A stretch of 64,000 bases of DNA from Deinobacterium chartae (GTDB lineage: Bacteria > Deinococcota > Deinococci > Deinococcales > Deinococcaceae), in contig NZ_JACHHG010000004.1 in assembly GCF_014202645.1 (NCBI RefSeq), forward strand, positions 62,001 through 126,000, in the 5' to 3' direction. The translations under genes and the position numbers were made by a program. The notes under the pieces were generated by a model that saw only the letters and a list, made by a program, of their open reading frames with translations, ran no database searches and was not told the DNA's origin. Below are positions 10,072 through 17,363 of the stretch, piece by piece (position 1 is the stretch's first letter; every line of letters starts with the position of its first letter).

Positions 10072-11862
10072 TCAATGGTTTTGAAAGGCAAAAAAGCGCT
10101 CCAGGCCGACGGCCATGCTCTCTGCGAGCCGTTCTTTCCCAGCATTTGACATGAGAAGCCGCAGATTTTCCTTATGGGTCAGAAAAGCGGTTTCAACCAG
10201 CACCGACAGTTGCGCCGCAGGCCGGGTAAGTGCCAGGTTCTGATAATGAACGCCGTCGTTGCCGACCTGCGGCACCCCCTCGAGGAGCGCGCGCTGCAGG
10301 GTGTCGGCGAGGAAGCGGGCCTGCGGGTGAAAGTAGTACACCCCCGCCCCCTTGGGGCGTCTTGGGTCCACGCCGTCCGGAATGGCGTTGGCGTGCACCG
10401 AGATCAGGACCTCGGCCCCGCTGCGCTCGGCGATCAGCGGGCGCTCGGCCAGCGGTACGGTCACGTCCGCCGTGCGGGTCAGGGTGACGTGCGCTCCCCG
10501 CGCCTCGAGCTTGCGGGCGAGGCGCAGCGAGATGTCAAGCACGATGTCCTTCTCGGGCACGCGCAGCGATCCGGCGCCGCCGAACTCGCTGCCGCCGTGC
10601 CCGGGGTCCACGGTGATCCGCCGCCCCTCGAGGGGGCGTGACCGGTTCACGCGCGGCGGGTGCTTGATCCCCAGCACCAGTGTGCTGCCCTGGTAGGCGG
10701 TGGTGTAGCCCCACTGCTGGTTTCCCCTGAGGTCGATCTCGGCCCGGAAGACGCCGTCTTGCTCCTGCACCCAGCGGATGTCGCGCACCACCTCGTCCGG
10801 AAAGTCCGAGATGATGTAGTCCACGTCGGAAAAGGTGTTGTACAGCCGCACGGTGAGGCGCTGATGGCCCGGCTGGGCACTCTGCTCCACCGAGAAGGGC
10901 ACCAGGTCGGGCAGTTCGAAGCGCACCTCGGTCAGGCCATCTTTGCGCTCGGTGCGGATGGTGCTGAAAAACACCCGGGGAACGGCAGCGCCCTCGGGCA
11001 GCAGCCGCACCTGGTTTTTCAGGATCGCGACGCTCTGGCCGGGCGCGATGGGAGAGAGGTAGGTGTTGCCGTCTTCGCCGGAGATCACGAACTTGATCCC
11101 AGCCTTGGGGTACAGGATGTAGGCGCGGCCCGGCGCGTTACGGATCACAGCGGTGCCGGTGGTCATACCCACCCGGGGCTGCGCGGCGGGCAGCGCCGCA
11201 ACCCTGCCCGCCGCCGTTTGGGTGACGGTGCGGCCGTCCCTGCCGGTGAGCGAGACCGTAACCGCGCTCTCCTCGAGGCGTTCGCCGGGTGCGAGCACCA
11301 AGCTGCCCTCGTAGATGCCCGCCGTGCGCCGCCGCGCCGCTGCGGGGTCTTGCGGATCCACGCTGCCGGGGAAGTTCTCGGGGTTGCGCTCGAGCATCGG
11401 GTACGGGCCGCGTCCGCCCACCGTAAAGCTTGCCCTGCCGCCCGGCGAGCCGCGGAAGCTGACCTGAACGGTCGCGCCCTGCGAGTCGTGCACCCGGCGG
11501 TTCTCGGCGGGCTGTACGCTTCCGGCCACGATGGCGGTGGGCGTTTCGGGCAGGGGCAAGACCGGCTGCGAGACCACCCTCAGTTCCCGGCGGGAGGTTT
11601 CACTGCCCAGGCGGCTCTCGAGGACCAGCAGGTTAGGGCCGGTCCGCAGCGGGACCCACTCGATGAACAGACCGTCGCTGCCCACGTCGATCGGACGTCC
11701 GTCCAGGGTAAGGCTGGCCCCGGCGGGAACCGAGCCCTCGAGGAGCACGTGGTCGAACGCGACCACGCGGCCGTCATTGGGATAGGCCACAAAGATGTCG
11801 GGCGGCGCAGCCAGGGCGCCGGACGCGGCGAGGAACAGCGACAGGATCAGCGGACGCAGCAT
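10072..11862 (-). CDS. N-acetylmuramoyl-L-alanine amidase (Amidase_3)
   Basis: A 596-residue exported zinc amidase that cleaves the bond between MurNAc and the stem peptide. The start MLRPLILSLF (ATG at 11862) has AAAGGAGGT upstream and begins a signal peptide ending near ALAA; an in-frame extension of 34 codons lacks these features. Residues ~25-400 form beta-rich AMIN-like modules; the C-terminal catalytic domain starts at ITVDPGHGGSEFGG (zinc His near 422), with Glu in PEKDIVLD, second zinc His in SVHANA and the catalytic Glu in VETAFL. Likely role: septal or envelope peptidoglycan hydrolysis. Confidence 0.9.
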   Translation of the reverse strand: MLRPLILSLFLAASGALAAPPDIFVAYPNDGRVVAFDHVLLEGSVPAGASLTLDGRPIDVGSDGLFIEWVPLRTGPNLLVLESRLGSETSRRELRVVSQPVLPLPETPTAIVAGSVQPAENRRVHDSQGATVQVSFRGSPGGRASFTVGGRGPYPMLERNPENFPGSVDPQDPAAARRRTAGIYEGSLVLAPGERLEESAVTVSLTGRDGRTVTQTAAGRVAALPAAQPRVGMTTGTAVIRNAPGRAYILYPKAGIKFVISGEDGNTYLSPIAPGQSVAILKNQVRLLPEGAAVPRVFFSTIRTERKDGLTEVRFELPDLVPFSVEQSAQPGHQRLTVRLYNTFSDVDYIISDFPDEVVRDIRWVQEQDGVFRAEIDLRGNQQWGYTTAYQGSTLVLGIKHPPRVNRSRPLEGRRITVDPGHGGSEFGGAGSLRVPEKDIVLDISLRLARKLEARGAHVTLTRTADVTVPLAERPLIAERSGAEVLISVHANAIPDGVDPRRPKGAGVYYFHPQARFLADTLQRALLEGVPQVGNDGVHYQNLALTRPAAQLSVLVETAFLTHKENLRLLMSNAGKERLAESMAVGLERFFAFQNH

Positions 11863-12117
11863 ACATGACCTCCTTTGAAACAGCGGGATCCACAGAGTAT
11901 TCAAGCTGAGGTTGCGCTGCACCATACCCGCGCCCGCCGTGCTGAGCCATGAACTTTTCCGCAAGCTGCGCTGCCGCGTGTTATTAAGATGAGGTCAACA
12001 CGATCCGGCAAAACCGTAAGCGTCTCTCTTGCCCTCAGCAGCTTGTTACCCCAAGCTGGAACTCACCCGTCCAGCGCACGGACGGTGCAGAGCATTCCCT
12101 GACTTTCCGGAGGATCC
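11863..12117. other. Divergent intergenic region
   Basis: 255 nt between the divergent amidase and SLOG genes. It must hold both promoters. I see an AATACT hexamer on the minus strand about 37 nt upstream of the amidase start, without a good -35, and no repeat of the glycan type. Nothing else recognised. Confidence 0.4.
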
Positions 12118-12510
12118 ATGACCACGTCCGAACGCCGCCTGGCACCGGTACTGATCATCGCCGGCTCGCGCACCATCGACGACTATGCTCAGGTGGTGGC
12201 GGCCGTCAACGAGAGCGGCTTTGTATTCAGCGAAATTGTTTCGGGCGGAGACCGCGGCGTCGACCGCCTCGGCGAGCGTTACGCGCTCGAGCGCGACATC
12301 CGCTACCGCCGGTTCTCGGCCTCGTGGCTGCAGGGCCGGGCTGGGGTGATGGCCCGCAACGAAGAGATGGTGCGCTACGCCCTCGAGCGTGGCGGAGCCC
12401 TGGTGATGGTCTGGGACGGCCGCAGCGAGGGTAGCGCGCACCTGCTCGAGGTGGCCCGCGCAGCCGACTTGCCGGTGTACGAGAAACGGGTGGTGCCCGA
12501 GCCGTCGTAG
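12118..12510 (+). CDS. SLOG-family (DUF2493/YspA-like) nucleotide-binding protein
   Basis: A 130-residue single-domain protein with a Rossmann-like SLOG fold. Seen: strand plus glycine loop LIIAGSRTIDDY at the N-terminus and SGGDRGVDRLGERYA, the DUF2493 signature G-G-A/D-R-G-V-D. Members bind nucleotides or ADP-ribose-like ligands; some are sensors in phage-conflict systems, but a lone domain like this one is often housekeeping. Shine-Dalgarno GGAGG lies 5 nt before the ATG. No defence genes are adjacent. Confidence 0.82.
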   Translation: MTTSERRLAPVLIIAGSRTIDDYAQVVAAVNESGFVFSEIVSGGDRGVDRLGERYALERDIRYRRFSASWLQGRAGVMARNEEMVRYALERGGALVMVWDGRSEGSAHLLEVARAADLPVYEKRVVPEPS

Positions 12511-12536
12511 GAGGCCCGCTGCTCGCCCCACGGTGC

Positions 12537-12568
12537 GAAGTGATATACAGATCGGGACGTTTCACTTC
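12537..12568 (+). promoter_or_regulatory. Putative operator/promoter of alpha-galactosidase
   Basis: A TATACA hexamer (12544-12549) lies inside an inverted repeat GAAGTGA (12537-12543) / TCACTTC (12562-12568), just upstream of the Shine-Dalgarno of the GH36 gene. The placement suits repressor control. No -35 match is obvious. Confidence 0.35.
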
Positions 12569-12582
12569 CTCGAGGAGTCCCG

Positions 12583-14661
12583 ATGACACATTCCGCACTG
12601 CCCTTGTGGGTACTCGAAACCCGTACCGCCGCCTACAGCCTCGGCCTCGATCCGGACGGACGGCTGGTCCACACCTATTGGGGACCGCGCCTGCCGCGTT
12701 CCGAAGACTACCCGCGTCCGCCCGCCGTGACCGAGTGGGCCTCGTTTAACCACCCCGCGCACCTCGCCCTCGAGGAGTACCCGGGCTACGGTGCTCCCAA
12801 GTACATCGAGCCCGCGCTCAAGCTGAGCTTCGCAGACGGTACCCGCGATGTGGTGCTGCGTTACGACTCGGCCGAACAGGACGGGAATGACCTGCGCGTC
12901 CACCTGCGCGACGCGGTGTACCCGCTGACGGTCACGCTGCACTACCGCGTGCACCCCGAGCACGACCTGATCGAACGCTGGACGCGTTTCGAGAACGGGG
13001 GAAGCGCTCCGGTCACCCTCGAACGGGTTTTCTCGGCGCAGTGGCATCCGCCGCAGCGCGAGGACTACCGCCTGTCGCACCTCACCGGCCGCTGGCTCGA
13101 CGAGTTCCGGCTGCAGCGTGAGACGCTGCCCCAGGGCGTGACGGTCCTCGAGAGCCGCCGCCTCACCACCAGTCACCACCACAACCCCTGGTTCGCGCTC
13201 GATGACGGCACGGCCCTCGAGGAGAGCGGGGAGGTGTGGTTCGGCGCGCTGGCCTGGAGCGGTAACTGGAAACTGATCGCCGAACGCACCGATTTTGGCA
13301 ATGTGCGCATCGGGCTGGGACTGAACGACTGGGATTTTGCGTGGCGGCTGGGGGGCGGGGAGAGTTTCGAGACGCCGCCGGCGGTCGCCGGGTACACCCC
13401 GGGCGGTTTCGGAGCGGCCAGCCGCGCGCTGCACCGCTACATCCGAGACCGGGTACTGCCGCGCCCGCAGGAGCCGCGCAAGGTGCTCTACAACTCCTGG
13501 GAGGCCACGCTGTTTGACGTGGACGAGCGCTCGCAGGCCGAGCTGGCCGAACTGGCCGCCGAAATGGGGATCGAACTGTTCGTGGTGGACGACGGCTGGT
13601 TTAACGGACGCAACAGCGACCGTGCCGGGCTGGGCGACTGGTGGCCTGACCCCGCCAAGTTTCCCCAGGGTCTGAACCCGCTGATCGAGCGGGTGCAGGC
13701 GCTGGGCATGCAGTTTGGCCTGTGGATCGAGCCCGAGATGGTCAATCCGGACAGCGAGCTGTACCGCGCCCATCCCGACTGGGTGATCCACTTTCCCCGG
13801 CGGGAGCGCACCGAGGCCCGCAACCAGCTGATCTTGAACCTGGGCCGCCGTGACGTGCAAGACCACCTGATCGCCACGCTTGACCGCCTGCTCGCCGAGC
13901 ACGACATCCGCTTCATCAAGTGGGACATGAACCGCAACGTCAGCGAGCCCGGCTGGCCCGAGGCCCCCGGAGACCCGCGCGAGCTGTGGGCGCGCTACGT
14001 GCACGGTCTGTACCGGGTGTGGGGCACCCTGGCCGAGCGCCACCCGCAGGTGGTGTGGCAGAGCTGCTCGGGCGGGGGAGGGCGCGCCGACCTGGGCATC
14101 TTGCGCCTCGCTGACCAGATCTGGGTCAGCGACAACACTCACGCCGCCGCCCGGCTGCAGATTCAAGAGGGCTTCTCGCAGGTGTTTCCGGCCAGCACCA
14201 TGGAGGCCTGGGTCACCGACGCCGACCGGGGACGCCTGCCGCTCGAGTTCCGCTTTCACGTCAGCATGATGGGCAATCTGGGCGTCGGCGGTCACCTGGC
14301 GCGCTGGACTCCGGAGGAGCGCGAGGTGGCCCGCGCACAGATCGCGCTGTACAAACGCATCCGCCCGCTGGTGCAGTTCGGTGATCTCTACCGCCTGCGC
14401 TCCGCCCACGCGGGCGCGTTCTCGGCCGTGCAGTACGTGAGTCAGGACCGCAGCGAAGCGGTGCTGTTCGCCTTCCGCACGCACCTTCCGCGTCCTGGCG
14501 CGCTGCCCCCGCTGCGTCTGCGCGGGCTTGACCCGCAGGCCCGCTACCTCCTCGAGGGCGAGGACGAACCGCGCTCGGGTGCGGCCTGGATGAACGCCGG
14601 CCTGCGGCTGACCCTCGAGGATTTCAGCAGCGCTGTGCTCTGTCTCAGCAGAACGCAGTAG
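12583..14661 (+). CDS. Alpha-galactosidase, glycoside hydrolase family 36
   Basis: A 692-residue cytosolic GH36 enzyme hydrolysing terminal alpha-1,6-galactosides such as melibiose and raffinose. Layout: N-terminal beta-supersandwich, central TIM barrel (about 310-640), C-terminal beta domain. The nucleophile is Asp448 in KWDMNR; the acid/base is Asp517 in WVSDNTH; SCSGGGGRADLG between them is the family signature. LFVVDDGWFNGR and LWIEPEMVNPDSELY are also characteristic. Length is typical. It has no signal peptide and no linked transporter, so its substrate must enter through a system encoded elsewhere. Confidence 0.94.
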   Translation: MTHSALPLWVLETRTAAYSLGLDPDGRLVHTYWGPRLPRSEDYPRPPAVTEWASFNHPAHLALEEYPGYGAPKYIEPALKLSFADGTRDVVLRYDSAEQDGNDLRVHLRDAVYPLTVTLHYRVHPEHDLIERWTRFENGGSAPVTLERVFSAQWHPPQREDYRLSHLTGRWLDEFRLQRETLPQGVTVLESRRLTTSHHHNPWFALDDGTALEESGEVWFGALAWSGNWKLIAERTDFGNVRIGLGLNDWDFAWRLGGGESFETPPAVAGYTPGGFGAASRALHRYIRDRVLPRPQEPRKVLYNSWEATLFDVDERSQAELAELAAEMGIELFVVDDGWFNGRNSDRAGLGDWWPDPAKFPQGLNPLIERVQALGMQFGLWIEPEMVNPDSELYRAHPDWVIHFPRRERTEARNQLILNLGRRDVQDHLIATLDRLLAEHDIRFIKWDMNRNVSEPGWPEAPGDPRELWARYVHGLYRVWGTLAERHPQVVWQSCSGGGGRADLGILRLADQIWVSDNTHAAARLQIQEGFSQVFPASTMEAWVTDADRGRLPLEFRFHVSMMGNLGVGGHLARWTPEEREVARAQIALYKRIRPLVQFGDLYRLRSAHAGAFSAVQYVSQDRSEAVLFAFRTHLPRPGALPPLRLRGLDPQARYLLEGEDEPRSGAAWMNAGLRLTLEDFSSAVLCLSRTQ

Positions 14662-14699
14662 CCCACCGCAGCCCGCTGCGCGCCGCGGTAAAAGCAGAA

Positions 14700-14723
14700 A
14701 AAGTGCCCCGCAGGGGGCACTTT
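14700..14723. terminator. Bidirectional terminator
   Basis: AAAGTGCCCC-GCAG-GGGGCACTTT, a perfect 10-bp stem with a 4-nt loop between the convergent GH36 gene and the 69-residue gene. An A-run precedes it, giving U-rich 3' ends on the minus strand. Confidence 0.75.
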
Positions 14724-14735
14724 GGGTCAGGTCGG

Positions 14736-14945
14736 TTACATCGCGATCTGGGTGCTCTCGAGGTGGGGGTCGAGGTGGTTGAGCCAGCGCAGCAGCGCCG
14801 GTCGGCCCTGGCCCTCGGGCGCACCCGCACGGGCGTAGAGCCGTTCGAGCTCCTGCCACATGGCGGGCTCGAAGTGCAGGGCACGCACCTCAAGCCGCTC
14901 ATGCGGCGAGAGCCGCAGGGGCATCCAGCGTTCACGAACGCGCAT
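14736..14945 (-). CDS. Small probable ribbon-helix-helix regulator
   Basis: A 69-residue protein. The segment LEVRALHFEPAMWQELERLY followed by GRPALLRWLNHL fits a ribbon-helix-helix pattern: a short strand, helix A, a turn, helix B. The first ~18 residues are basic (four Arg). The ATG is at 14945 with essentially no leader; an imperfect inverted repeat starts at the start codon itself. A small DNA-binding fold with a palindrome at its own promoter suggests autoregulation. The RHH call is from pattern only and is moderate. It converges with the alpha-galactosidase gene. Confidence 0.6.
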   Translation of the reverse strand: MRVRERWMPLRLSPHERLEVRALHFEPAMWQELERLYARAGAPEGQGRPALLRWLNHLDPHLESTQIAM

Positions 14946-14974
14946 GCCTCATTCTGACAAATTCAGATGAGGCA
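14945..14974 (-). promoter_or_regulatory. Palindromic operator at start of small regulator gene
   Basis: Arms TGCCTCAT-TCTGA and TCAG-ATGAGGCA flank a 5-nt centre, about 12 bp with one bulged base. The left arm begins at the ATG and the right arm contains TTGCCT on the minus strand, which could be a -35. Bound protein here would block transcription start. Confidence 0.5.
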
Positions 14975-15136
14975 AAACAGGCGTTTGCTGACGGTTGGTG
15001 ACCGTGAAGGAAGCCAGGCTTCATGGAGCGCCTGCCTGCGTTAAGACAAGCTTTAAATTCCTCCGCCACGGCGGCGGCGTGCTTACCGCGGGCCACGCTC
15101 TCAGGGTAAGGTGCCCTGGAGGCATGGCCGGACCCG
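14975..15136. other. Intergenic, nothing recognised
   Basis: About 160 nt upstream of the ligase promoter. It contains short GC-rich inverted stretches (around 15060-15110) but no gene or clear signal. Confidence 0.3.
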
Positions 15137-15169
15137 AGTAAAACTCACGTAATGCAACGCACGAATACT
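15137..15169 (+). promoter_or_regulatory. Ligase promoter with 11-bp-phased direct repeat
   Basis: AGTAAA-N5-CGTAAT-N10-AATACT on the plus strand: the same 5-nt and 10-nt spacings as the wbpA, wzc and pglF promoters, with weaker repeat sequences. Expected transcription start is near 15176, giving a leader that contains the GAGG ribosome site of the ligase gene. Confidence 0.5.
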
Positions 15170-15198
15170 TCCCCCGTGATGCCTCGAGGTTGTCTATA

Positions 15199-16518
15199 AT
15201 GCGCCGACTTACTGGACCTCTGGAAGTTTCCGCCCTGATCCTGGCCCTGATCACCCTGGCCTGGGGTCCGCTGGCCCAGGGCAGCGCCCTGCCGTGGGCC
15301 ATGAACGGCCTGACGCTGCTCGGCTGCCTGACCGCCGCCTTGACCCTGCTCGCGCTGGCCGTGCGGGGCAGGCCGCTGCGCGGCGTCAACGGGCCGTTCG
15401 TGCTGTCCGGACTGCTGCTGCTCGGCTGGATTTGGCTGAGCGTGCTGTGGGCGCCGTACGCCCTCGAGGCCCATCGCTGGGCGGGAATCTGGACTGCGGT
15501 GATCGCCGTGGCGCTGACCTTGCACCTGCTGGCCGATACGCGCGCCCGGCAGCTCACCGCCCTGGTGGCGATCCTGCTGACCATAGCGGCTGCGGTGGCG
15601 GTTGCGCTGCTGCAGGTCCGTGGGATCTCCGTTCCCGGTTTCTCCACGGTGCCGGGCGTGCCCGAGCGTTTCCTGACCGGGCCGTACTTTAACCCCAGTC
15701 ACTTCAGCGGGTTTTTGGTGCCGGCCTCGGCGCTGCTGTCGACCGCCCTGCTGCTGACCCGTCCGGGCCTGCACAGCCTGCTGCTGCTGGTACTGCTGCT
15801 TGCGGTGCAGTACGCGAACTTCCGCACCGACGGGGCCACCACCCCCGTGGCCATCCTGGCCGCGCTGCTGCCGCTGGTGGTGTGGATCTGGACGCGCAGC
15901 CGGGTCGCTGGAGCGCTGCTGGCCGCCCTCACGGTGGTGGGCGTGGCCGGAGGCATCTACCTGCTGGCGACCCCCAGCGGTCAGACTCAGTTCGAACGCT
16001 ACAAACAGTTCGTCGGGGTCAGTAACTCGGTGCAGGCGTTCCTCGACGGACGCCTGCAAGTTCACCGTTACGGCGTCGAGATGGCCCGCGACCACGGATT
16101 GCGCGGAGTTGGCATCGGACAGTTCCTGTACGAGACCCCGCGTTACCGCGCGGTGCGCCTCGAGGGCGACCGCACCGTGGATAACCGCCTGGTGAACTAC
16201 GCGCACAACGACACGCTGCAGATGCTGGCCGAAACCGGGGTGCCCGGTGCGCTGCTCTTTTGGGTACTGCTGCTGAGCCCGGTGCTGACCCGGCGACGCA
16301 ACCTGTTCGGCTACGCCGCCCTGGCAGCCGTCCCGGCACTCGCTTTTGTAGGACTGTTCGACGGGCACCTGAGTGCCATTCCCGGAACCATGGTCTTCGC
16401 GTTTGGGCTGCTGGCCCTGAACCGTACGGTTCCTGCCCCCGCCCAGCCCGAACCCCCGCAGATTCACCTCGAGTGGCCCGAAAACCATGATCAGGCGGGG
16501 CAGCTTGCTTCCCGATAG
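15199..16518 (+). CDS. O-antigen ligase / Wzy_C-type membrane protein
   Basis: A 439-residue polytopic membrane protein with about ten hydrophobic helices. The region near NPSHFSGFLVPASALLS and the later large loop with GVGIGQFLYETPRYR...NYAHNDTLQMLAETG match the Wzy_C/WaaL family, where the extracytoplasmic loop carries the catalytic Arg and His that join polysaccharide to an acceptor or polymerise it. The start ATG at 15199 has GAGG 9 nt upstream; an upstream TTG in frame is less likely. It is followed closely by a DUF218 gene. Since the glycan locus has its own Wzy, this one may be the ligase or an EPS polymerase. Confidence 0.8.
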   Translation: MRRLTGPLEVSALILALITLAWGPLAQGSALPWAMNGLTLLGCLTAALTLLALAVRGRPLRGVNGPFVLSGLLLLGWIWLSVLWAPYALEAHRWAGIWTAVIAVALTLHLLADTRARQLTALVAILLTIAAAVAVALLQVRGISVPGFSTVPGVPERFLTGPYFNPSHFSGFLVPASALLSTALLLTRPGLHSLLLLVLLLAVQYANFRTDGATTPVAILAALLPLVVWIWTRSRVAGALLAALTVVGVAGGIYLLATPSGQTQFERYKQFVGVSNSVQAFLDGRLQVHRYGVEMARDHGLRGVGIGQFLYETPRYRAVRLEGDRTVDNRLVNYAHNDTLQMLAETGVPGALLFWVLLLSPVLTRRRNLFGYAALAAVPALAFVGLFDGHLSAIPGTMVFAFGLLALNRTVPAPAQPEPPQIHLEWPENHDQAGQLASR

Positions 16519-16532
16519 CTAGAATTCGCAAC

Positions 16533-17357
16533 ATGCGCATTTCTCCTGCAAGCTCCGGGCGCCAGCGGCTGACAGTAACCTTGTTGGCCGCCGGAACCCT
16601 GTGGCCGTTGCTGTTGCTGATCGTGGCCCCTACCCCGCCCTGGCTGGCCCCGGCCCTGCTGGCCCTGACCCTGCTGGCTGTCTTGTGCGCTCCGGTGCGG
16701 ACGGCCCTGGTGGGGGCCGCCGTGCTGCTGGCCGTCGCCACGCTGCTGCTGACCCTGACCCCTCTGGCCGCCGCACTGCTGCGTCCGCTCATCGTTTCGG
16801 CCGCGCCCGTTCGTGCCGACGCGGTGGTGGTGCTCGCTGCGGGCATTCACTGCGGCAGCGGCGAACTCGGCGCGACCTCGCTGGCCCGCTTCGTTCGCGG
16901 CCTCGAGCTGTGGCGCGCAGGCTACGCGTCCACGCTGGTGTTTTCGGATACCACAGGCCTGGCCTCCGAGCCCGGTTGCCCCTCGGTGGGCCGCCAGGAA
17001 GAGCGCCTGGTTCGCCGCCTGTATCCCGAGAATCCGCCTTCCATCCTCTTGCTGCCGCGCATGCGCACCACCCGGACCGAGGCTGTGGCCGCCGCGCAAC
17101 TCGCTCGGGAGCGCGGCTGGCACCGGGTGCTGCTGGTGACCTCGTCCACCCACTCGAGGCGGGCCCTGGCCGTGTTCAGCTCGGCCGGGCTGTGCGCCGT
17201 TAGCGTGCCTGCCGGTGAGCCGGACTTTGACCTGCGGTTGAGCACGCCGCTTGATCGCCTCGCCGCACTGCGCACCCTGGCGCGCGAATGGGCCGGTCTG
17301 CTCTCCTACCAGCTGCGCGGCTGGACCGCCACCCCTCCCGCTTCGTGTTCCGGCTGA
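16533..17357 (+). CDS. DUF218 / YdcF-like membrane protein
   Basis: A 274-residue protein with two or three hydrophobic helices at the N-terminus (about 12-80) and a DUF218 domain from about 90. Characteristic are DAVVVLAAG at the domain start, the TRTEAVAAAQLARERG segment and VLLVTSSTHSRRALAVF. DUF218 proteins (ElyC/SanA/YdcF) act in envelope biogenesis, in E. coli in the lipid-carrier-dependent part of cell-wall or ECA synthesis. It begins 14 nt after the ligase and converges with pglF, supporting a role in surface glycan assembly. Confidence 0.83.
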   Translation: MRISPASSGRQRLTVTLLAAGTLWPLLLLIVAPTPPWLAPALLALTLLAVLCAPVRTALVGAAVLLAVATLLLTLTPLAAALLRPLIVSAAPVRADAVVVLAAGIHCGSGELGATSLARFVRGLELWRAGYASTLVFSDTTGLASEPGCPSVGRQEERLVRRLYPENPPSILLLPRMRTTRTEAVAAAQLARERGWHRVLLVTSSTHSRRALAVFSSAGLCAVSVPAGEPDFDLRLSTPLDRLAALRTLAREWAGLLSYQLRGWTATPPASCSG

Positions 17358-17363
17358 TTCAGG

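Noticed and set aside
12118-12510. SLOG protein as part of a phage-defence system
   Set aside because: It is a stand-alone DUF2493-type protein with no effector or other defence gene beside it.
12562-14859. 765-codon minus-strand open frame
   Set aside because: Exact antisense shadow of the GH36 gene, whose catalytic motifs are all intact on the plus strand.
15195-15200. Perfect TATAAT overlapping the ligase ATG
   Set aside because: It would start transcription inside the gene and has no -35. The AATACT of the direct-repeat promoter at 15164 fits better and leaves the ribosome site in the message.
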